Assembly (NCBI GenBank): GCA_049324835.1
Contig: JBMOMT010000059.1
Span: 164,187 to 228,186, forward strand
Direction of reading: 5' to 3'
Length of the DNA stretch: 64,000 nucleotides
From: JBMOMT01 sp049324835
GTDB lineage: Bacteria > Chloroflexota > Anaerolineae > CAYNKW01
Shown: piece by piece, positions 60,901 to 64,000 of the stretch
How the letters are laid out: each line of letters begins with the position of its first letter
How positions within the stretch are numbered: the stretch's first letter is position 1
Position numbers and translations under genes: made by a program
The notes under the pieces: generated by a model
Told to the model about the DNA's origin: nothing
Database searches by the model: none
The model's input: only the letters and a program-made list of their open reading frames with translations

Positions 60901-63900
60901 CAGAGTTGAGCCGGGCCGATCTGGAAAGCGCCTATCTGGCGCCACGCACACCGCTGGAAGAGATGCTGGCTGCGGTGTGGGCCCAGTTGCTGAACATCGA
61001 GCAGGTGGGCGTGCACGATAATTTCTTCGAGTTGGGCGGCCACTCGCTGCTGGCCACACAGGTGGTGTCGCGTGTCCGCGCTGCCTTCCAGGTCGAGTTG
61101 CCTCTGCGCAAGTTCTTTGAATTGCCCACTGTGGCAACGCTGGCAGAGCAGATCGATGGGGCCATGCGGGCGGCAGCGGGGGTACAGTCGCCGCCCATCG
61201 TGCCGGTGCTGCGTGATGTAAAGATGCCGCTATCCTTTGCCCAACAACGGCTGTGGTTCCTGGATCACCTGGAGCCGGGCAGTCCACTGTACAACATTGC
61301 CGCAGCCGTGCGTGTGGTCGGTTCTCTGGATGCGGGAGCATTGGCGCACAGCCTGAACGAGATCGTGCGGCGGCACGAGGTGCTGCGCACCACCTTTCGC
61401 ACCCAGGATGGCCGGCCGGCGCAGGTTGTTGCGCCAGAGATGCATCTGTCGCTGCCGCTGACGGATCTGGGCCACCTGCCAGCCGAGGAGCGAGAGGCCG
61501 AGGCGCTGCGGCTGGCGCAGGAGGAGGCGCAGAGGCCGTTCGATCTGGCCCGCGGCCCGCTGCTGCGGGCGCGCCTGCTGCGGCTGGAGCAGCAGGATCA
61601 CATCGTGCTGCTGACGATGCACCACATCGTCTCCGATGGCTGGTCGATGGGGGTGTTGATTCGCGAGTTATCCGAGCTGTACCCGGCCTTTCTGGCGGGC
61701 CAGCCCTCGCCGCTGCCCCCCTTGCCGCTGCAATACGTCGATTTTGCCCACTGGCAGCGTGGATGGCTGCAAGGGGAGGCGCTGGAGGCGCAGCTCGACT
61801 ATTGGAGGCAGCAGCTTGCCGGCAGCCTGCCGCTGTTGGAACTGCCCACCGACCGGCCCCGGCCGGCGGTGCAGAGCGTCAATGGGGCGCTGCAAAGTTT
61901 CAAGCTGTCTCGATCCCTGTCGGCAGAGCTGAGGGCGCTCAGTCGGCAAGAAGGTGTGACGCTGTTCATGCTGCTGCTGGCGGCGTTTCAGACGCTGCTG
62001 TACCGTTACAGTGGCCAGGAAGACATCAGCGTGGGCACGCCGATAGCCAACCGCAACCGGGCCGAGGTGGAGGGGCTGATCGGCTTTTTCGTCAATACGC
62101 TGGTGATACGCGGCGATCTCTCCGGCGGGCCGAGTTTTCGCGAGCTGCTGAGGCGGCTGAGAGAGGCGGCGTTGGGGGCGTATGCCCATCAGGACGTGCC
62201 GTTCGAGATGGTGGTGGATGCGTTGCAGCCGCAGCGGGAGTTGAGTCACAACCCGCTGTTCCAGGTGATGTTTGCCCTGCAGAACGCGCCGTCTGAAACG
62301 GTGGTCCTGCCCGGTTTGATACTCGATTCGCTGGCGGTGGATAGCGGCACGGCCAAGTTCGATCTCACCCTTTCCCTGACGGAGCAGGACGGTGAGCTGG
62401 GCGGCGCGCTGGAATACAACTCGGATCTGTTCGAGGGGGAGACCATCGAGCGTTTGATCGGGCACTATCAGACTCTGCTGGCAGGCATCGTGGCCCATCC
62501 GGAGCAGTCGGTCGACAGCTTGCCGCTGCTGACGGAAGCCGAGCGGCAGCAGCTTGTCGTGACGTGGAACCAGACCGAGGCGCCGTACCCGGCGGGCCTA
62601 TGCGTGCACGAATTGTTCGCGGCGCAGGCGGCGCGCACGCCAGAGGCGGCGGCGGTGGTGTACGAGGGGCGGCAGATGAGCTACGGCGAGCTGGACCGGC
62701 GGGCCAATCAGTTGGCCCGTTACCTTCAGCAGCTGGGGGTGGGGCCGGAGAGACTGGTGGGCCTGTGTCTGGATCGCTCGTCGGACCTGATCGTCGGGAT
62801 ATTGGGCATTCTGAAAGCAGGGGCAGCCTACCTGCCGATGGACCCCAGCTATCCGGCGGAGCGATTGGCCTTCATGCTGGCCGACGCCGGGGTGCAGGTG
62901 CTGCTGACGCAGGCGCATCTGAAAGAACGAATGGGCGAGTCGGCGCGCCACACGGTCTGTCTGGATGCCGGCTGGGAGTTGATGGCGGGTGAGGAGGATA
63001 GCAATCCGGTGAGCGACGTCAGGCCGGACAATCTGGCCTATGTGATCTATACCTCGGGTTCGACGGGCCGACCCAAAGGGGTATTGCTGCACCATCGAGG
63101 GCTGTGCAACATGGCTAATGCCTATGTTCAGTTTCTAAGAATTGGCCCTGGAAGCCGGGTGCTACAGTTTTTCTCTCCCAATTTCGATGGCTCTGTGGCC
63201 GACATTTTTATGGCGCTTCTTTCAGGAGCAACTCTCTGCCTGGTATCGCAGGAAGCGCTGGCGTTGGGTGAGCCGATGGTAGACTTTATGCGGCAACAGT
63301 CGATCACGCACGGAGTGCTGACCCCCTCGGTACTGTCGACCCTGCCTGAGGCTGACCTGCCCGATATGCAGGCCATTCTGACCGGCGGCGAAGCGTGTGT
63401 GCCAGAGCTTGTCAAAAAGTGGGCTCCAGGTCGCCGTTTCGTCAACGTGTATGGCCCAACCGAGGCGACGGTGGTGGCGGCATGGCATGAGGTGGAAACG
63501 CCTTCGATCGTGACGTCCAATGTCCCCATCGGGCGGCCGATCATCAACAGCCGGCTGTACATCCTGGACGGTCAGATGCAGCCGGTGCCGGTGGGTGTGC
63601 CGGGCGAGTTGTACATCGGCGGGGTGGGCGTGGGGCGGGGCTACCTGAACCGGCCCGAGTTGACGGCAGAGCGATTCATCGCCGACCCGTTCAGTCCTGA
63701 CCCGGCGGCGCGGCTGTACCGGACAGGCGACCTGTGCCGTTACCGCCGCGATGGCCACATCGAATTCCTGGGGCGGATGGATCATCAGGTAAAGGTGAGG
63801 GGCTTTCGCATCGAGTTGGGTGAGGTCGAGGCGGCGTTGGGCGGGCACGAGGCGGTGCAAGAGGTGGTGGTGGTGGCGCGGGAGGACGAGCCGGGGCGGA

Positions 63901-64000
63901 AGCGGCTGGTGGCCTACGTGGTGTGGGGTGGGGCAGAGGTGAGCGTGGGCGAGTTGCGCGGTTATCTGAGCGAGCGGCTGCCGGAGTACATGGTGCCAGC
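57894..64000 (+). CDS. Nonribosomal peptide synthetase, at least two modules (C-A-T-C-A...), truncated by window
   Basis: Open frame of more than 2030 residues from ATG 57894 (overlapping the previous stop), running off the right edge. The charged helical start (MSENDLSRRLARLSPEKRAL) looks like a docking segment. C domain 1 (HHIVFDGWS), A domain 1 (about 500-1010; SYGELDRRANQ, YVIYTSGSTGKPKG, MYGPTECTV, LPLTPNGKVDRKALP), carrier (LGGHSL, Ser1051), C domain 2 (HHIVSDGWS), and A domain 2 (YVIYTSGSTGRPKG, VYGPTEATV) cut just before its end. The pocket of A domain 1 reads D-A-Q-D-L-G-M-V-D, one change from the code I recall for glutamine activation. A domain 2 reads D-G-A-V-L-G-V-V-V, no clear match. 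Confidence 0.95.
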   Translation, partial: MSENDLSRRLARLSPEKRALLLQRLQQKQQQSPREKAIPRRQDADSFPLSFAQQRLWFLDQFEPDSPFYNIPAALRIEGPLDVAALSQSFDEIVRRHQVLRASFVSHDGQPLQVIAPEMTVPLTVIDLQGLPEADREREVLDLATKEARRPFDLSQGPLLRAWLLRLAEKEHVALVTMHHIVFDGWSTGVLVRELSTLYQAFCAGWPSPLPELPIQYADYAAWQREWLQGEVLDRQLAYWRQTLADCPPLLELPTDHPRPPTQTFHGGHFSFELPADLSRRLEALSREQDATLFMTLLAAFQILLYRYTGQQDICVGTPVANRSREEVEGLIGFFVNTLVIRTDLGGEPTFRQLLGRVRQVALEAYAHQDLPFEMLVEAVQPERVMSHSPLFQVMFDLQSTPLASLRLGDLALGLLPVETGVAKFDLMLAVEEGADRLRGEMEYNTDLFDPATIRRLAGHFEVLLAGIVAQPDESIARLPLLTEAERQQVLVEWNDTARPYPQDSCFHHLFEAQAARTPEAAAVVYEGRQMSYGELDRRANQLARYLQRLGVGPERLVGLCLDRSVEAVVGILGILKAGGAYLPLDPSYPEERLAFMLDDARSPVVLTHTGLTANLPVQGRDVVYLDADWERIARESTFAPESHAGPGSLAYVIYTSGSTGKPKGVMIQHRSMVHLAAALQHIVYQHHPGGPLRLSLNAPLSFDASVQQLVMLLYGHTLYILPHEVRRDAAALQAYLADHRIDVLDCVPSQLKLLLSAGFMSGSDWTPAAVLPGGEAIDETTWQVLAESVDTEFYNMYGPTECTVDSTIGWVRMAGPRPTIGRPVTNARLYILDHHLQPVPIGVAGEIYIGGQGVGRGYLYRPELTARQFIPDPFGIEPGARLYKTGDLGRFFADGHIEFLGRIDHQVKVRGFRIELGEIEVVLKQHPMVRESVAVVRKDVAGDGRLVAYVVLEERSALVPNELRAFLKQRLPEYYVPSVFVQLEALPLTPNGKVDRKALPAPELSRADLESAYLAPRTPLEEMLAAVWAQLLNIEQVGVHDNFFELGGHSLLATQVVSRVRAAFQVELPLRKFFELPTVATLAEQIDGAMRAAAGVQSPPIVPVLRDVKMPLSFAQQRLWFLDHLEPGSPLYNIAAAVRVVGSLDAGALAHSLNEIVRRHEVLRTTFRTQDGRPAQVVAPEMHLSLPLTDLGHLPAEEREAEALRLAQEEAQRPFDLARGPLLRARLLRLEQQDHIVLLTMHHIVSDGWSMGVLIRELSELYPAFLAGQPSPLPPLPLQYVDFAHWQRGWLQGEALEAQLDYWRQQLAGSLPLLELPTDRPRPAVQSVNGALQSFKLSRSLSAELRALSRQEGVTLFMLLLAAFQTLLYRYSGQEDISVGTPIANRNRAEVEGLIGFFVNTLVIRGDLSGGPSFRELLRRLREAALGAYAHQDVPFEMVVDALQPQRELSHNPLFQVMFALQNAPSETVVLPGLILDSLAVDSGTAKFDLTLSLTEQDGELGGALEYNSDLFEGETIERLIGHYQTLLAGIVAHPEQSVDSLPLLTEAERQQLVVTWNQTEAPYPAGLCVHELFAAQAARTPEAAAVVYEGRQMSYGELDRRANQLARYLQQLGVGPERLVGLCLDRSSDLIVGILGILKAGAAYLPMDPSYPAERLAFMLADAGVQVLLTQAHLKERMGESARHTVCLDAGWELMAGEEDSNPVSDVRPDNLAYVIYTSGSTGRPKGVLLHHRGLCNMANAYVQFLRIGPGSRVLQFFSPNFDGSVADIFMALLSGATLCLVSQEALALGEPMVDFMRQQSITHGVLTPSVLSTLPEADLPDMQAILTGGEACVPELVKKWAPGRRFVNVYGPTEATVVAAWHEVETPSIVTSNVPIGRPIINSRLYILDGQMQPVPVGVPGELYIGGVGVGRGYLNRPELTAERFIADPFSPDPAARLYRTGDLCRYRRDGHIEFLGRMDHQVKVRGFRIELGEVEAALGGHEAVQEVVVVAREDEPGRKRLVAYVVWGGAEVSVGELRGYLSERLPEYMVP
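59430..59584 (+). repeat. 155-bp near-identical repeat, copy 1 (A domain 1)
   Basis: Matches 62622-62776 (offset 3192) with a single difference (G59539 versus A62731). It encodes the A1-A2 region of the adenylation domain, including SYGELDRRANQLARYL. Sequence before and after diverges sharply. Confidence 0.95.
62622..62776 (+). repeat. 155-bp near-identical repeat, copy 2 (A domain 2)
   Basis: Second copy of the segment at 59430-59584, in the following module of the same gene. Consistent with gene conversion or recent recombination between modules. Confidence 0.95.

Noticed and set aside
61253..62296. 347-aa open frame in another + frame within the second NRPS gene
   Set aside because: The NRPS frame is continuous and holds all C/A-domain motifs; this frame is Ala/Arg/Gly-rich shadow.

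Overview
The window reads as GC-rich chromosomal DNA, most likely from a member of the Chloroflexota (Anaerolineae-like). This is an inference, not a proof. It rests on a very large cyclase-ATPase-TPR regulator, a CHAT-NTPase-TPR protein, an Os1348-type NHLP-clan small peptide, a TtuB-like ubiquitin fold protein next to a TtuA relic, and a complete 14-subunit complex I locus with fused NuoCD. No rRNA, tRNA, CRISPR array or autonomous transposase gene was seen. Several sigma70-like promoters (TTGACA, 17 bp, TATAAT type) can be read directly.

Layout. (1) 1-8.2 kb: a partial sensor histidine kinase and a membrane protein on +. Facing them on - is a four-gene signalling group: TlpA-like thioredoxin, SH3b membrane protein, 1463-aa double cyclase/ATPase/TPR protein, NHLP-like peptide. 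(2) 8.4-25.1 kb: the nuo locus A-B-CD-E-F-G-H-(SLC13/RCK permease)-I-J-K-L-(GxxExxY pseudogene)-M-N, with a promoter in front and an intrinsic terminator behind. (3) 25.2-31.2 kb: a small ribbon-helix-helix-like gene plus a membrane protein converge on a CHAT protease-NTPase-TPR gene. Then come a MITE, an RRM RNA-binding protein and a response regulator. (4) 31.4-34.8 kb: an operon of an MFS transporter, an APH-fold protein lacking its catalytic acids, and a winged-helix/Fe-S protein. (5) 34.8-40.1 kb: a compact operon on -: SNF2-type ATPase, a cysteine-rich zinc-finger protein, a ubiquitin-like protein ending in Gly-Gly, and a TtuA-type tRNA sulfurtransferase wrecked by hairpin repeats. (6) 40.2-50.1 kb: central carbon genes on -: Ldh2-family dehydrogenase, LarA lactate racemase, GlcF, GlcD, GTP-PEPCK, malic enzyme and an odd thioredoxin-reductase-like flavoprotein. 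(7) 50.2-53.9 kb: TPR/HTH protein, DUF1385 protein, small membrane protein and TPR membrane protein. (8) 54.1-64 kb: a nonribosomal peptide synthetase locus (C-A-T, then C-A-T-C-A running off the window), preceded by 11-bp direct repeats.

How the parts fit. The nuo genes make respiratory complex I. The 42.9-50.1 kb genes could take both lactate isomers to pyruvate and then, through malic enzyme and PEPCK, link to gluconeogenesis. The intergenic spaces hold at least three families of short non-autonomous repeats: CCTCCCGCAGG hairpins, a TAGTCG-flanked element at the nuoA stop, and CCGCAGAG inverted repeats. These have broken at least one gene (ttuA-like) and accompany another decayed one (GxxExxY). 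The best candidate for an undescribed system is the SNF2 / zinc-finger / ubiquitin-like operon at 35.6-40.1 kb. The CHAT-NTPase-TPR gene is second.
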